Source: Dyella lipolytica
GTDB lineage: Bacteria > Pseudomonadota > Gammaproteobacteria > Xanthomonadales > Rhodanobacteraceae
NCBI RefSeq assembly: GCF_030160075.1
Contig: NZ_BSNQ01000003.1
Location: 2,224,128-2,288,127 of the forward strand
Reading direction: 5' to 3'
Length of the DNA: 64,000 nt
Positions 36,974-45,869 of this stretch are shown here, piece after piece. The notes beneath the pieces were generated by a model, which saw nothing but the letters and a program-made list of their open reading frames with translations, did no database searches and had not been told where the DNA came from. The position numbers and the translations under genes are program-made. Each line of letters opens with the position of its first letter. The first letter of the stretch is position 1.

Positions 36974-38196
36974 GACAAGCGCTCCAGGACGGCGCGCGGC
37001 GGTTCGCCGCGAAAACCCATGCCACGTCGCGCTAAGGCTTGCTGCAGCGGCGGCACGCGGTCGTAGGCCAGCAACGCAAGCGAACGCAAGGGCGCAAGCC
37101 ACGGTTGCGGCATACAAGCGAAACGCACCAGGTCGTGGCTCATGGCCATGGTGCCTTCGCGATCGGGAGCACGTTGCATGGCATAGCGGTCCAGCAATGC
37201 CGGCGAACCGGGATCGGCTGCATCCTGCACCAGTTCGGCGAGCGTCAATGCATCGCGCAAGCCGAGGTTGAAGCCTTGCGCGCCGATCGGGTGCACCGTC
37301 TGCGCTGCATTGCCGACCAGTACGGAGCGTGCGGCAGTCAGTTGGCGCGCGGCCACGCGTCGAATCGCATACGGATGACGCTTGCCGGGCCGGCTTAGCC
37401 GCCCCAACCGCCAACCGAAGCGTTGCTGCGCCAGTGCGATGAACTGAGCGTCATCCATGGCCGCGACCTCGGTGGCGGATGCCGACGGGACGGTAAGTAC
37501 GAGTCCGCAACGCCGTTCGGCCAGCGGAAGCATGGCGATCGGTCCTTCGTCTGAAAAACGCTCCCAGGCACGGTTCGCCGGATCGCGCTCTGGCGTCACG
37601 GTGCAGACGAACAAGGTTTGCGCGTAATTGTGCGTGTCGGCTTCGATGCCCAATTGGGTACGCACGAACGATTCGGTGCCGTCGGCGCCCACCAGCAAGG
37701 CGGCATCGATGTGCTGGTGACCCTGTTCGGTCGTGATCTGCGCACGCCAGCCGTCGGCGTGTTTCTCAAGATCGGTGAGGCTGGCCGGCGCAAGTCGCAC
37801 GAGCCGCTTGCAATCATCCAGTCGCCGCAGCAGCGCAGCACCCAGCTCGCGCGCAGGCAAGGTCCAGCCGAGCGCGTCGACGCCATGGCGCGCCGCATCC
37901 AGCCGCGCGCTTCCGAACTCGCCGGCGCGGCTGACATGGATGTGGCGGATCGGCGTGGCCTGCGCAGCAACCAGCGGCCAGACGCCAATGGCAACCAATC
38001 CATTCACCGTGGCACGTGCCAGTGCAAGATTGCGCTCGTCGTAACTGGGTTGGGCGTCCGTGCGCGGTGCAGCCGCTTCGACCAGAGTGACGTGGCAACC
38101 GGCTGCATCCAGCGCAATGGCGAGGCTGGCGCCGACCAGGCCGCCACCGACGATCAGTACGTTGCCATGGGCGGCAAAGGGAGGAGAGGCATTCAT
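36970..38196 (-). CDS. ubiH: 2-octaprenyl-6-methoxyphenyl hydroxylase UbiH
   Basis: FAD-dependent aromatic hydroxylase of ubiquinone synthesis, 408 residues. It has VLIVGGGLVGASLAIALDAAG for FAD binding near the N-terminus, the UbiH-type segment SYDERNLALARAT, middle DGTESFVR and the late VLVGNAAQTVHPIGAQGFN. The last motif has asparagine where the family often has aspartate (GDAAH), and glutamine for histidine (AAQT), the same as other UbiH proteins. It is the first gene of a two-gene operon with the hydroxylase at 35771-36973. Assignment as UbiH rather than another paralogue rests on the YDERNLAL motif and is probable. Confidence 0.85.
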   Translation of the reverse strand: MNASPPFAAHGNVLIVGGGLVGASLAIALDAAGCHVTLVEAAAPRTDAQPSYDERNLALARATVNGLVAIGVWPLVAAQATPIRHIHVSRAGEFGSARLDAARHGVDALGWTLPARELGAALLRRLDDCKRLVRLAPASLTDLEKHADGWRAQITTEQGHQHIDAALLVGADGTESFVRTQLGIEADTHNYAQTLFVCTVTPERDPANRAWERFSDEGPIAMLPLAERRCGLVLTVPSASATEVAAMDDAQFIALAQQRFGWRLGRLSRPGKRHPYAIRRVAARQLTAARSVLVGNAAQTVHPIGAQGFNLGLRDALTLAELVQDAADPGSPALLDRYAMQRAPDREGTMAMSHDLVRFACMPQPWLAPLRSLALLAYDRVPPLQQALARRGMGFRGEPPRAVLERLS

Positions 38197-38300
38197 GCAC
38201 GAAATAATACGCGTTGAATGCGCGCCTAGGGTCTCTATGCAGTCGCATTGGGCTAAACTGGGCGTCTTCTCTGGCCGCCTGTCTATTCACGGAGTTCTTC

Positions 38301-38906
38301 ATGGCGATGACGCAGACCCAGCGCTTTGGCATTTTTGCCGCGCTTGCCTTGGTGATGGCGGCGACCCGTATACATCACTCCACCCTGCATCATTTCGATG
38401 CCTTGCCCGATGCGAGCTGGGGAGTGTTCTTCCTCGCCGGGTTCTGGCTGCGCGGCGCGGCCCGGTGGGCGTTCCCGCTGCTGATGGCCGAAGCCGTACT
38501 GATCGACTATGTGGTGATCACCCATCTGGGCATCGACTTCTGGAGTCATTACTGCGTTTCGGCGGGCTACTGGTTCCTGATTCCGTCTTATGGCGCGTTG
38601 TGGCTGGGCGGTAGCTGGCTGGCGAAACATCAGGTCGGCCTGCGCCTGTCCACCCTGGCGCTCGCCGTGGTCGCGCTGCTGGTTAGCGAAAGCCTGTGCT
38701 ACCTGATCTCCAACGGTAGCTTCTACTGGATTAGCGCCAACGTACCGGCGCCCCGCAGCTTCGCGGCCTGGTTCGAAAATCTTGGCGACTGGTACCTGCC
38801 GTTCCTGCAGACCACGGCGTTATACGTTGGGCTTGGCGCGGTGCTGCATGTGTTGGCTGTGCAAGTGGCGCGGTTGGCCCAGCATCGCGGACAGACCCAG
38901 CACTAA
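38301..38906 (+). CDS. Small polytopic membrane protein, unknown function
   Basis: Conserved-looking hydrophobic protein of 201 residues with about six membrane segments. After helix 1 it carries a histidine-rich turn (ATRIHHSTLHHFDALPDASW); helices continue with WGVFFLAGFWL, AFPLLMAEAVLIDYVV, SAGYWFLIPSYGALWLGG, LALAVVALLVSESLCYL and ALYVGLGAVLHVLAVQ. GGAG lies 7 nt upstream of ATG 38301. It is two bases from the cobalamin adenosyltransferase gene, so both are cotranscribed, and a link to cobalamin or cobalt uptake is possible but unproven. I do not recognise the family. Confidence 0.8.
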   Translation: MAMTQTQRFGIFAALALVMAATRIHHSTLHHFDALPDASWGVFFLAGFWLRGAARWAFPLLMAEAVLIDYVVITHLGIDFWSHYCVSAGYWFLIPSYGALWLGGSWLAKHQVGLRLSTLALAVVALLVSESLCYLISNGSFYWISANVPAPRSFAAWFENLGDWYLPFLQTTALYVGLGAVLHVLAVQVARLAQHRGQTQH

Positions 38907-38908
38907 CC

Positions 38909-39475
38909 GTGGGCAACCGACTTTCCAAGATCTATACCCGCACCGGCGACGACGGCAGCACCGGCCTTGGCGACGGTTCGCGAGTGGCGAAGGATTCTCT
39001 GCGCGTTGCCGCTTACGGTACGGTCGACGAGCTCAATAGCACCGTAGGCATGGTGTTGGCCTGCGACGGTGTCGATGACGCGGTGCGAGAGACCCTGACG
39101 CAGGTGCAGCACGAGCTGTTCGACCTCGGCGGCGAGTTGTGCATTCCCGGCATGGCGATGATCGACGATGCCGATATCACCCGGCTCGAACAATCGCTCG
39201 ACGGCTTCAACGAACCGCTGCCGCCGCTGAAGGATTTCATCCTGCCCGGCGGCGGTATGGCGGCGTCCTGCTGCCATCTGGCGCGTACGGTGTGCCGTCG
39301 GGCCGAACGGGAGGTCATTGCGCTAGGGCGCGTGGAACCCATCCGACCGCAGACCCATCATTACCTCAACCGGTTATCGGATCTGCTGTTCGTGCTGTGC
39401 CGCGTGCTGGCCCGCTCCAGCGGACACGGCGAGGTGCTCTGGGAACACGAGCGTCGCCGCAAACCCAACGCCTGA
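38909..39475 (+). CDS. Cob(I)alamin adenosyltransferase, PduO type
   Basis: Transfers the adenosyl group of ATP to cob(I)alamin, making adenosylcobalamin. The 188-residue protein has the PduO family N-terminus KIYTRTGDDGSTGLGDGSRV (ATP site), then AYGTVDELNSTVG, and C-terminal RRAEREVIALGRVEPIRPQTHHYLNRLSDLLFVLCR, cited here as separate motifs. It starts with GTG two bases after the stop of the membrane protein gene. Its length matches the trimeric PduO/ATR family. Its partner consumer of adenosylcobalamin is not in this window. Confidence 0.93.
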   Translation: MGNRLSKIYTRTGDDGSTGLGDGSRVAKDSLRVAAYGTVDELNSTVGMVLACDGVDDAVRETLTQVQHELFDLGGELCIPGMAMIDDADITRLEQSLDGFNEPLPPLKDFILPGGGMAASCCHLARTVCRRAEREVIALGRVEPIRPQTHHYLNRLSDLLFVLCRVLARSSGHGEVLWEHERRRKPNA

Positions 39476-39486
39476 TCTGCCACGTC

Positions 39487-40407
39487 ATGCTGCAGCTCTA
39501 CACTCATGCCGTTTGCCTGCAGCATGACCCGGGTCCGGGGCATGCCGAATCGCCGGCCCGCTTGCGTGCCGTGCTGCAAGCGCTGGACCAGGATCGCTTT
39601 GCGGTGCTGGACCGGATCGAAGCGCCACGGGCAACACGCGAACAGCTGCTGCGAGTACACACAGCGGCCCATGTCGACCGGATTCTTAGCACCTTGCCCG
39701 ATTCAGGCACGGTGCGTCTGGACGAAGACACCTTGATGTCGCCAGCCTCCGCCGAGGCCGGCCTGCGTGCGGCCGGCGCGCTGGTTGCCGCCGTTGACGC
39801 TGTGATGCAGGGTGCGGCGACGCGCGCGTTCTGCGCGGTACGGCCGCCCGGCCACCACGCGACGCCCGACACGGCGATGGGCTTTTGCTTGTTCAACAAT
39901 ATCGCGGTCGCCGCTGCACACGCCCTGACTTCCCACGGCTTGAAGCGGGTAGCGATCGCCGATTTCGATGTCCATCACGGCAACGGTACTCAGGACATTT
40001 TTCAGCGCGAACCGCGTGTGCTGTTTATTTCCAGCCATCAGTCGCCGCTCTATCCGGGAACGGGAAGCGCGGGGGAACATGGTGCGGGCAATATCGTCAA
40101 CGCCCCCTTGTCGCCGGGCGATGGTTCTTACGAATTCCGTGAATTGTGGGATGGCGCGCTGTTGCCGCGATTACATGCGTTCAAGCCGCAGCTGGTGCTG
40201 GTTTCAGCCGGTTTCGACGCCCATCGAAACGACCCCTTGGCCGACATACGCCTGCAGACCGAGGATTACGCCTGGATCACGGAGCGCCTGGTCGATGTGG
40301 CCAGAATGCACGCCGGAGGCCGACTGGTGTCTACGCTTGAGGGCGGCTACGACCTGGCGGCTTTGGCGGCCAGCGTAAGCGCACATGTAGCTGCGCTTAT
40401 CGATTGA
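39487..40407 (+). CDS. Histone deacetylase family amidohydrolase
   Basis: Zinc-dependent deacetylase-like enzyme of 306 residues, of the arginase/HDAC fold. Motifs: RPPGHHA (catalytic histidines), DFDVHHGNGTQD with zinc ligands D161 and H163, SSHQSPLYPGTG, SAGFDAH with the third ligand D244, and LEGGYD with the catalytic tyrosine. Bacterial members remove acetyl groups from polyamines (acetylpolyamine amidohydrolase) or proteins (AcuC). ATG 39487 is 11 nt after the adenosyltransferase stop, so the gene is likely in the same transcript; a longer frame upstream is a shadow. Substrate unknown. Confidence 0.92.
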   Translation: MLQLYTHAVCLQHDPGPGHAESPARLRAVLQALDQDRFAVLDRIEAPRATREQLLRVHTAAHVDRILSTLPDSGTVRLDEDTLMSPASAEAGLRAAGALVAAVDAVMQGAATRAFCAVRPPGHHATPDTAMGFCLFNNIAVAAAHALTSHGLKRVAIADFDVHHGNGTQDIFQREPRVLFISSHQSPLYPGTGSAGEHGAGNIVNAPLSPGDGSYEFRELWDGALLPRLHAFKPQLVLVSAGFDAHRNDPLADIRLQTEDYAWITERLVDVARMHAGGRLVSTLEGGYDLAALAASVSAHVAALID

Positions 40408-40425
40408 CCCCTACGCTGCGCAGGC

Positions 40426-40827
40426 TCATTTCGCTGGCACGAAGTCCAGCGCCAGCGAGTTGATGCAGTAGCGCATACCGGTGGGCTTGGGGCCGTCCGG
40501 AAAGACGTGCCCAAGATGCGACTCGCACTGTGCACATCGCACTTCCGTGCGATGCATGCCATGGCTCTCGTCCTGCAACAGGCTGACCGCCGCACGCGTC
40601 ATCGGCTGGAAAAAACTTGGCCAGCCGGAACCGGAGTCGTATTTGGCTTCGGAGGCGAACAACTGCGCCCTGCAAGCCGCGCAAATATAGGTACCGGGCT
40701 CTTTATGCCGGTACCACTTGCCGCTGAAAGGCGGCTCCGTCGCCGAACAACGGCATACGGCGTATTGCTCCGGGCTCAGGCTTTCCCGCCATTGTTCGTC
40801 GGTCTTGCCGGGTTTGTGCTGACTCAT
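40426..40827 (-). CDS. msrB: Peptide-methionine (R)-S-oxide reductase MsrB
   Basis: Repairs methionine-R-sulfoxide in proteins. The 133-residue protein has GTEPPFSGK-like motif (SATEPPFSGKW), a structural zinc site of two CxxC pairs (CAAC, CAQC), GWPSFF, and the catalytic cysteine C121 in RYCINS. There is no cysteine at the usual internal resolving position; C25 and C27 near the N-terminus (YAVCRCSATE) could take that role, as described for Xanthomonas MsrB, where an N-terminal cysteine resolves. It is divergent from lptD over an 83-bp gap. Confidence 0.94.
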   Translation of the reverse strand: MSQHKPGKTDEQWRESLSPEQYAVCRCSATEPPFSGKWYRHKEPGTYICAACRAQLFASEAKYDSGSGWPSFFQPMTRAAVSLLQDESHGMHRTEVRCAQCESHLGHVFPDGPKPTGMRYCINSLALDFVPAK

Positions 40828-40910
40828 GCTGAATCCTCGCGCGGACGTGTGCCGTCCGAAGGGCCTTTCTGTTAGCTTAACGCCCCTTCGCCGCCGATTG
40901 ACTGCCCTCC

Positions 40911-43343
40911 GTGAAGCCTACGCCGCCCTTGCGTTCTCTGCCTCCACGCCGCCTGCTGGCAATCGCCGCCGCCGCTGCCTTGATCAGCAGCCAGGGCGCC
41001 CATGCCGGATCCCAGAATCGACGCCCCAAGGCCACGCTGGATGGCTCGCAGGTCGTCTGCCCGCTGGGCACATTTATCTGCGCACCGCGCCCGGACAACT
41101 TCGCACTGTGCCGCCCCAACGGCTTGCTCGAGTTCTACGATCCTTTTCTGAGCAAGGACTCCTCGCTGCGCGACACGGCCAAGACCCATGTGTGGGCCGA
41201 TCAAGTGGAGAGCCCGGACCAGACCATCTATCACCTGACCGGCCACGTGAAAACGGTCCGCGCCGACCAGGAGCTGCACGCCGACATCGCCGACTACAAC
41301 AGCGACACGACGGACTATGACGCGCGCGGCAACGTGCACTACCAGGAGGCCGCGCATCTGCTCTCGGCCGATCACATTGTCGGCAACACCAACAACAGCA
41401 CCGGGGTCGCCACCGGCAACGTGCGCTTCCAGATGCTGGATTCGCATGGCAACGGCACCGCCGTTCGTGGCGAGATGATTGACGAAAACCGCAATCGCTA
41501 CAGCGTCGCCACCTATTCCACGTGCGATATCGGTCGTCACATCTGGGAAATACGCGCGAAGACTATTGATACCGACCAGAACACCGGCCGCGGTGTCGCA
41601 CGCAACGCCACGATGAACTTTTACGGCGTGCCGTTCTTCTACACGCCCTATATGTCGTTCCCGTTGAACAACGATCGCCAGAGCGGCTTTCTGTATCCGT
41701 ATTTCGAGCATACGGGCAACGCCGGTTATCAGTTCAGAATTCCTTACTATTTCAATCTGGCACCGAATTACGACGCGACGCTGGATCCGCGCTACTACAC
41801 GAAGCGCGGCGCGATGCTCGGCGCTGAGTTCCGTTATCTGTTTCCGAAGACGAGTGGAACATTCAACATCGAATTCCTGCCTAGCGACAATTACAACGAC
41901 CAGAAAATCACGCCGACCGCGCCGGATACACAAGGTCAGGAACGTTATCTATACAAATTCGTCAACAACACCAGCTTGTGGCCAGGGTGGAGCCTCAACA
42001 CAAACATCAATCGTGCGTCGGATCAGAACTACATGCACGATTTCGGCGACGACCTTTTCAGCATTTCCACGACCTTCCTCTACTCCAGCATTTACCTCAA
42101 TGGCTCGGGTAATTGGTGGAGTGCCGCTGTCGGTGGAGACATGTGGCAGAACGTGGATCCTTCGCAGCCCAACAGCGTAGAGCCCTACAAACGCCTGCCG
42201 CGCGCCACGTTCAATATGGATATCCCATTCGCGCGGTGGTACGACGTTGGCATGACCAGCGAAGCCGTGTCGTTCCGCAAAACCAACAGCGTGGAAGGCA
42301 GCCGACTGGATCTCTACCCCTATGTCGACGCGGACTTTCAAGGGGCCGCCTGGTTTATCAGGCCTAAGCTGGCTTACCGCTATACGGCCTATTCACTCGA
42401 CTCGGGCTACCAGAATTTCTACACCGCCACGACGACCTCAACGGGAACGACGTTCTATCCGTTCCCGCAAAGCAACCCGAGCCGTTCGTTGCCGATCGTC
42501 AGTCTTGACCAAGGCCTGATCTTCGACCGCAGCACGTCGCTGTTCGGCACGAACTACACGCAGACACTGGAACCGCGCCTTTATTACCTCTACGTGCCCT
42601 ACCGCAATCAGAACAACCTGCCGTTGTTCGACACCGGCTTGATGGCGTTCGACGACTGGATGCTGTTCGCCCCGAACCAGTTCTCGGGCGCCGACCGCCA
42701 GATGAATGCGAACAACCTCACTGCCGCGGTCACCACCCGATTGCTCGACGATGGCGGCGTGGAGCGCTTGTCGGCGACGTTTGGACAGATTCGCTACTTC
42801 ACCCCTCAGCTCGTGCAAACGCCCGGGGTGGCTGCTACGAACTGGTCGGGTTCGGACTACGTGGCCGAACTGAGCAGTCAGTTGAACGACCAGTGGACCA
42901 TGAGCACCGAGTATCTGTGGAACCCGAATACCCGCAAGACCGATCTGGGCACGTTTACCGTCCAGCGCCGTCTCGGCTTCGACGGCATCCTCAACTTCTC
43001 CTACCGCTTCCGCCAGGGCCAGTTGGAACAATACGACGCCTCGGCGGTCTATCCACTCACCGACCGCTGGCGCCTGATCGGCGACTGGACGTACTCGGTG
43101 ATGGACAAGAAAACCGTGGAGGCAGTCGCCGGGGTGCAGTACGAAGGCTGTTGCGTCAAGGTCAGCCTGGTGGCTCGCCACTATGTGACGGGCTATGACG
43201 GCGTCATCACGAACCTGCTGCCAGGCCAGGCCATTCCCGGCAGCGATACCGCTGTCATGTTCGAGTTGGAATTCAAGGGCATGGGTGCTTTCAGCGGTCA
43301 GACGGACAGCATCCTGCGGCGTGATATCCTTGGCTATCAATAA
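40911..43343 (+). CDS. lptD: LPS-assembly protein LptD
   Basis: Outer-membrane beta-barrel that inserts lipopolysaccharide into the outer leaflet with LptE. The 810-residue protein has a signal peptide (residues 1 to about 32, ending GAHA), a periplasmic beta-jellyroll (about 80-230: VWADQVESPDQTIYHLTGHV, YDARGNVHYQEAAHLL) and a C-terminal barrel. Cysteines useful for disulphides are C50, C57, C67, one in STCDIGRHIWE and the pair in YEGCCVKV near the C-terminus, in line with the four-cysteine arrangement of E. coli LptD. Start is GTG 40911. It heads the lptD-surA-pdxA-rsmA-apaG-apaH cluster as in E. coli. Confidence 0.94.
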   Translation: MKPTPPLRSLPPRRLLAIAAAAALISSQGAHAGSQNRRPKATLDGSQVVCPLGTFICAPRPDNFALCRPNGLLEFYDPFLSKDSSLRDTAKTHVWADQVESPDQTIYHLTGHVKTVRADQELHADIADYNSDTTDYDARGNVHYQEAAHLLSADHIVGNTNNSTGVATGNVRFQMLDSHGNGTAVRGEMIDENRNRYSVATYSTCDIGRHIWEIRAKTIDTDQNTGRGVARNATMNFYGVPFFYTPYMSFPLNNDRQSGFLYPYFEHTGNAGYQFRIPYYFNLAPNYDATLDPRYYTKRGAMLGAEFRYLFPKTSGTFNIEFLPSDNYNDQKITPTAPDTQGQERYLYKFVNNTSLWPGWSLNTNINRASDQNYMHDFGDDLFSISTTFLYSSIYLNGSGNWWSAAVGGDMWQNVDPSQPNSVEPYKRLPRATFNMDIPFARWYDVGMTSEAVSFRKTNSVEGSRLDLYPYVDADFQGAAWFIRPKLAYRYTAYSLDSGYQNFYTATTTSTGTTFYPFPQSNPSRSLPIVSLDQGLIFDRSTSLFGTNYTQTLEPRLYYLYVPYRNQNNLPLFDTGLMAFDDWMLFAPNQFSGADRQMNANNLTAAVTTRLLDDGGVERLSATFGQIRYFTPQLVQTPGVAATNWSGSDYVAELSSQLNDQWTMSTEYLWNPNTRKTDLGTFTVQRRLGFDGILNFSYRFRQGQLEQYDASAVYPLTDRWRLIGDWTYSVMDKKTVEAVAGVQYEGCCVKVSLVARHYVTGYDGVITNLLPGQAIPGSDTAVMFELEFKGMGAFSGQTDSILRRDILGYQ

Positions 43344-43374
43344 GGGCGCTTTGCAAGGTTTGGGCGCCCTCAAG

Positions 43375-43397
43375 AAAACGGCTACGTAGGCCGTTTT
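43375..43397 (+). terminator. Hairpin between lptD and surA
   Basis: AAAACGGC/GCCGTTTT stem (8 bp, 7-base loop) followed by a T. A second hairpin of AGGGCGC/GCGCCCT lies just upstream at 43343-43370. Both sit between genes that are normally cotranscribed, so they may partially terminate or process the mRNA, perhaps with a surA promoter following. Confidence 0.6.
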
Positions 43398-43447
43398 TGA
43401 GATCACCGTTAATTCGCTCGCCATTGGCGATAGAAGGCTGTTCACTG

Positions 43448-44800
43448 ATGAAGCAGATTTTTGCGTTGTTCCTGCTGACGATCGTTTCGGCGGCTCCGTC
43501 GCTGGCCCAGGCTCAGCTCCTGTCGCCGCAGGACGCAGGCTCCGGCCTGCAACCGGTCGACCGGATCGTCGCCGTCGTCGAAGACGACGTGATTCTGCAG
43601 AGTGAGTTGAACGACGCCGTCGCCGCGATCCAGCAGCAATATGCCAGTCAACCGGGGCAGCTTCCCCCCATCGACGTGTTGCGCCGACAGGTGCTCGACC
43701 GTCTGATCCTGATGAAGCTGCAGCTGCAGCGCGCCGACGACCAGGGTATCCGCGCCTCCGATTCCGACGTCGATCAGGCGGTGCAGAATGTCGCCACCCA
43801 GAACAAGATGTCGCCCGACCAGCTGCGCGCCGCGGTGGAACAAAGCGGCCTGAGCTACGCGGCTTTCCGTCAGCAGCTGCACGATCAGCTGGTCGTCCAG
43901 AAGCTGCACCAAGGCGTGGTGCGCGATTCGGTGTCGATCACTGACAGCGAAATCAACAACCTGCTCAACAGCTCCAGCTACAAGGCTGGCGAAGTGCACC
44001 TGGCGCATATCCAGATCAGCATTCCTAGCGGTGCGAGCGCCGCCGATATCCAGAACGCGCAGAGCAAGGCCGAACAGGCGCTTGCTGCCATCAAGGGCGG
44101 TATGGACTTCAAGGCCGCGACCATCCGCTTCTCCGATGCGCCTGATGCGCTGGACGGCGGCGATCTCGGCTGGCGTCGCATGGACGAGGTGCCGTCGGCC
44201 TTCGTCGACACCATCGGCGGCATGAAGACCGGCGACGTAAGCGGCATCCTGCGCGGCCCCACGGGCTTCCACATCATCCAGCTGATCGGTCAGCGCGAAC
44301 CGTCCAAGCAGATGGTGACCGAATATCACGCCCGCCAGATTCTGATCCGCCCGAGCGAGCTGCTTTCGGCGGCACAGGCGCAGCAAAAAGCGCAGGACAT
44401 CTACAACCGCATCGCCAACAAGCATCAAGACTTCGCCAAACTGGCGAAAGACGATTCCAATGACGACACGACCGCCAACGCCGGCGGTGACATGGGTTGG
44501 TTCCAGCAGAGTGACTGGGGTCAGCTGATCGGCCAGAAATTGGACGAGCTCAAGGATGGTGAAGTATCGCAGCCGTTCCAGAGCGAGGCTGGCTGGCACA
44601 TCATCCAGCGTCTGAGCACGCGCAGCAGCGATATGACCACGCAAGTCGCCCGCGAACAGGCGCGTCAGGCGATCGGCAACCGCAAGGCCGACCAGGCGTA
44701 CGACGACTACCTGCGCGAATTGCGCTCCAGCTCGTACGTGAAGATCCTCGCGCCAGAGCTCGAGGAGCCCGCCGGTTCGGACAACAAGGCGTCTTCGTAA
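43448..44800 (+). CDS. surA: Periplasmic chaperone and peptidyl-prolyl isomerase SurA
   Basis: Assists folding of outer-membrane proteins, including LptD encoded just upstream. The 450-residue protein has a signal peptide (1 to about 21, SLAQA), an N-terminal chaperone domain (VDRIVAVVEDDVILQSEL, LDRLILMKLQLQ), two parvulin domains (VHLAHIQISIPSGA to PTGFHIIQLIGQ; EYHARQILIRPSE to EAGWHIIQRLSTR) and a short C-terminal helix. The start at 43448 is preceded by GAAGG and followed by the signal peptide. The open frame extends to 43397 without a better start. Confidence 0.95.
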   Translation: MKQIFALFLLTIVSAAPSLAQAQLLSPQDAGSGLQPVDRIVAVVEDDVILQSELNDAVAAIQQQYASQPGQLPPIDVLRRQVLDRLILMKLQLQRADDQGIRASDSDVDQAVQNVATQNKMSPDQLRAAVEQSGLSYAAFRQQLHDQLVVQKLHQGVVRDSVSITDSEINNLLNSSSYKAGEVHLAHIQISIPSGASAADIQNAQSKAEQALAAIKGGMDFKAATIRFSDAPDALDGGDLGWRRMDEVPSAFVDTIGGMKTGDVSGILRGPTGFHIIQLIGQREPSKQMVTEYHARQILIRPSELLSAAQAQQKAQDIYNRIANKHQDFAKLAKDDSNDDTTANAGGDMGWFQQSDWGQLIGQKLDELKDGEVSQPFQSEAGWHIIQRLSTRSSDMTTQVAREQARQAIGNRKADQAYDDYLRELRSSSYVKILAPELEEPAGSDNKASS

Positions 44801-44825
44801 TGGCGCCACGACGCGCGGGTATCCC

Positions 44826-45869
44826 GTGAACAGGCTCGCGCTACCGCGGCTCGCCCTCACTGCAGGCGAGCCGGCCGGTGTCGGTCCCGAGTTGCTTGTC
44901 CGATTGGCCGCCACCTCGTTGGCGGCCAATTTCGTTGCGATCACCGATCGTGCCTTGCTCGAACGCGCGGCTATCCGGTGCGGCGTCGAGATCAATTTGA
45001 TCGATGACGATGGCGGGGACGTCGAGGAGCGATCGCCAGGCACCCTGCGCATTCGACATATTCCGCTCGCGGCCAACGAAGTTCCTGGCCGTCCCGACCC
45101 GCGCAATGCCCAACATGTTCTCGCCACGCTGGCGGAAGCCGCCGATGGATGCATAAGCGGTCGCTACGGCGCCTTGATCACGGCTCCGCTGCAGAAGTCC
45201 TCGATCAACGACGCGGGCATATCCTTCAGCGGCCACACCGAATTCTTCGCCGCACATAGCCACGCCGACGTGGTGATGATGCTGGCCAGCCCGGAACTGC
45301 GTGTCGCGTTGGCAACCACTCACTTGCCGTTGAATGCTGTGTCTGCGGCCATCGATGCCACGTCGCTGGAACGAACGCTACGCATCGTGCATAACGAACT
45401 GCAGGCAAAATTCGGCTTTGCCGAGCCGCGCATCGCCGTGCTGGGCCTCAACCCGCATGCCGGCGAAAACGGCCATCTCGGGCGCGAAGAAATCGATACG
45501 ATCATTCCTGTGCTGCAGAAGCTGCGCCAACAAGGCATGCAATTACTGGGCCCCATGCCGGCCGATACGGCGTTCGTGCCCGCGCAGCGCCAGCATTACG
45601 ACGCCGTGCTCGCGATGTATCACGATCAGGCATTGCCGGTACTGAAAAGCGAAGCGTTCGATCGCACAGTAAATCTCACGCTCGGCCTCCCCTTCATTCG
45701 CACTTCCGTCGACCACGGCACAGCGCTGGATCTTGCCGGCACTGGCAAGGCCGATCCGTCCAGCCTGATCGCCGCTGCGCAGATGGCATTAAATCTCGTG
45801 GCGCGACGTGCCACCCATTCATCGACACCCCTCCAGAGTGAGGGAACCGCTTCATCTAAGGCCGTATGA
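44826..45869 (+). CDS. pdxA: 4-hydroxythreonine-4-phosphate dehydrogenase PdxA
   Basis: NAD-dependent dehydrogenase of the DXP-dependent pyridoxal 5'-phosphate pathway, 347 residues. Characteristic motifs are LALTAGEPAGVGPEL at the N-terminus, ITAPLQKSSINDAGISFSGHTEF with a metal-ligand histidine, LGLNPHAGENGHLG, YDAVLAMYHDQALPVLK and GLPFIRTSVDHGTALDLAGTG. GTG 44826 is the only start giving the full N-terminus; it lies 25 nt after surA. The stop overlaps the start of rsmA in an ATGA, so the two are coupled as in E. coli. Confidence 0.95.
   Translation: MNRLALPRLALTAGEPAGVGPELLVRLAATSLAANFVAITDRALLERAAIRCGVEINLIDDDGGDVEERSPGTLRIRHIPLAANEVPGRPDPRNAQHVLATLAEAADGCISGRYGALITAPLQKSSINDAGISFSGHTEFFAAHSHADVVMMLASPELRVALATTHLPLNAVSAAIDATSLERTLRIVHNELQAKFGFAEPRIAVLGLNPHAGENGHLGREEIDTIIPVLQKLRQQGMQLLGPMPADTAFVPAQRQHYDAVLAMYHDQALPVLKSEAFDRTVNLTLGLPFIRTSVDHGTALDLAGTGKADPSSLIAAAQMALNLVARRATHSSTPLQSEGTASSKAV

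Noticed and set aside
36974-37414. N-terminal extension of the second ubiquinone hydroxylase
   Set aside because: The extension is off-frame ubiH sequence; the FAD motif begins just after ATG 36973.
38197-38300. Possible cobalamin riboswitch before the membrane protein and adenosyltransferase genes
   Set aside because: About 100 bp only and no B12-box-like motif was recognised.
43442-45154. A 570-codon minus-strand frame across surA and pdxA
   Set aside because: It is antisense to two well-identified genes and lacks any conserved motif; long antisense frames are expected in DNA this rich in GC.
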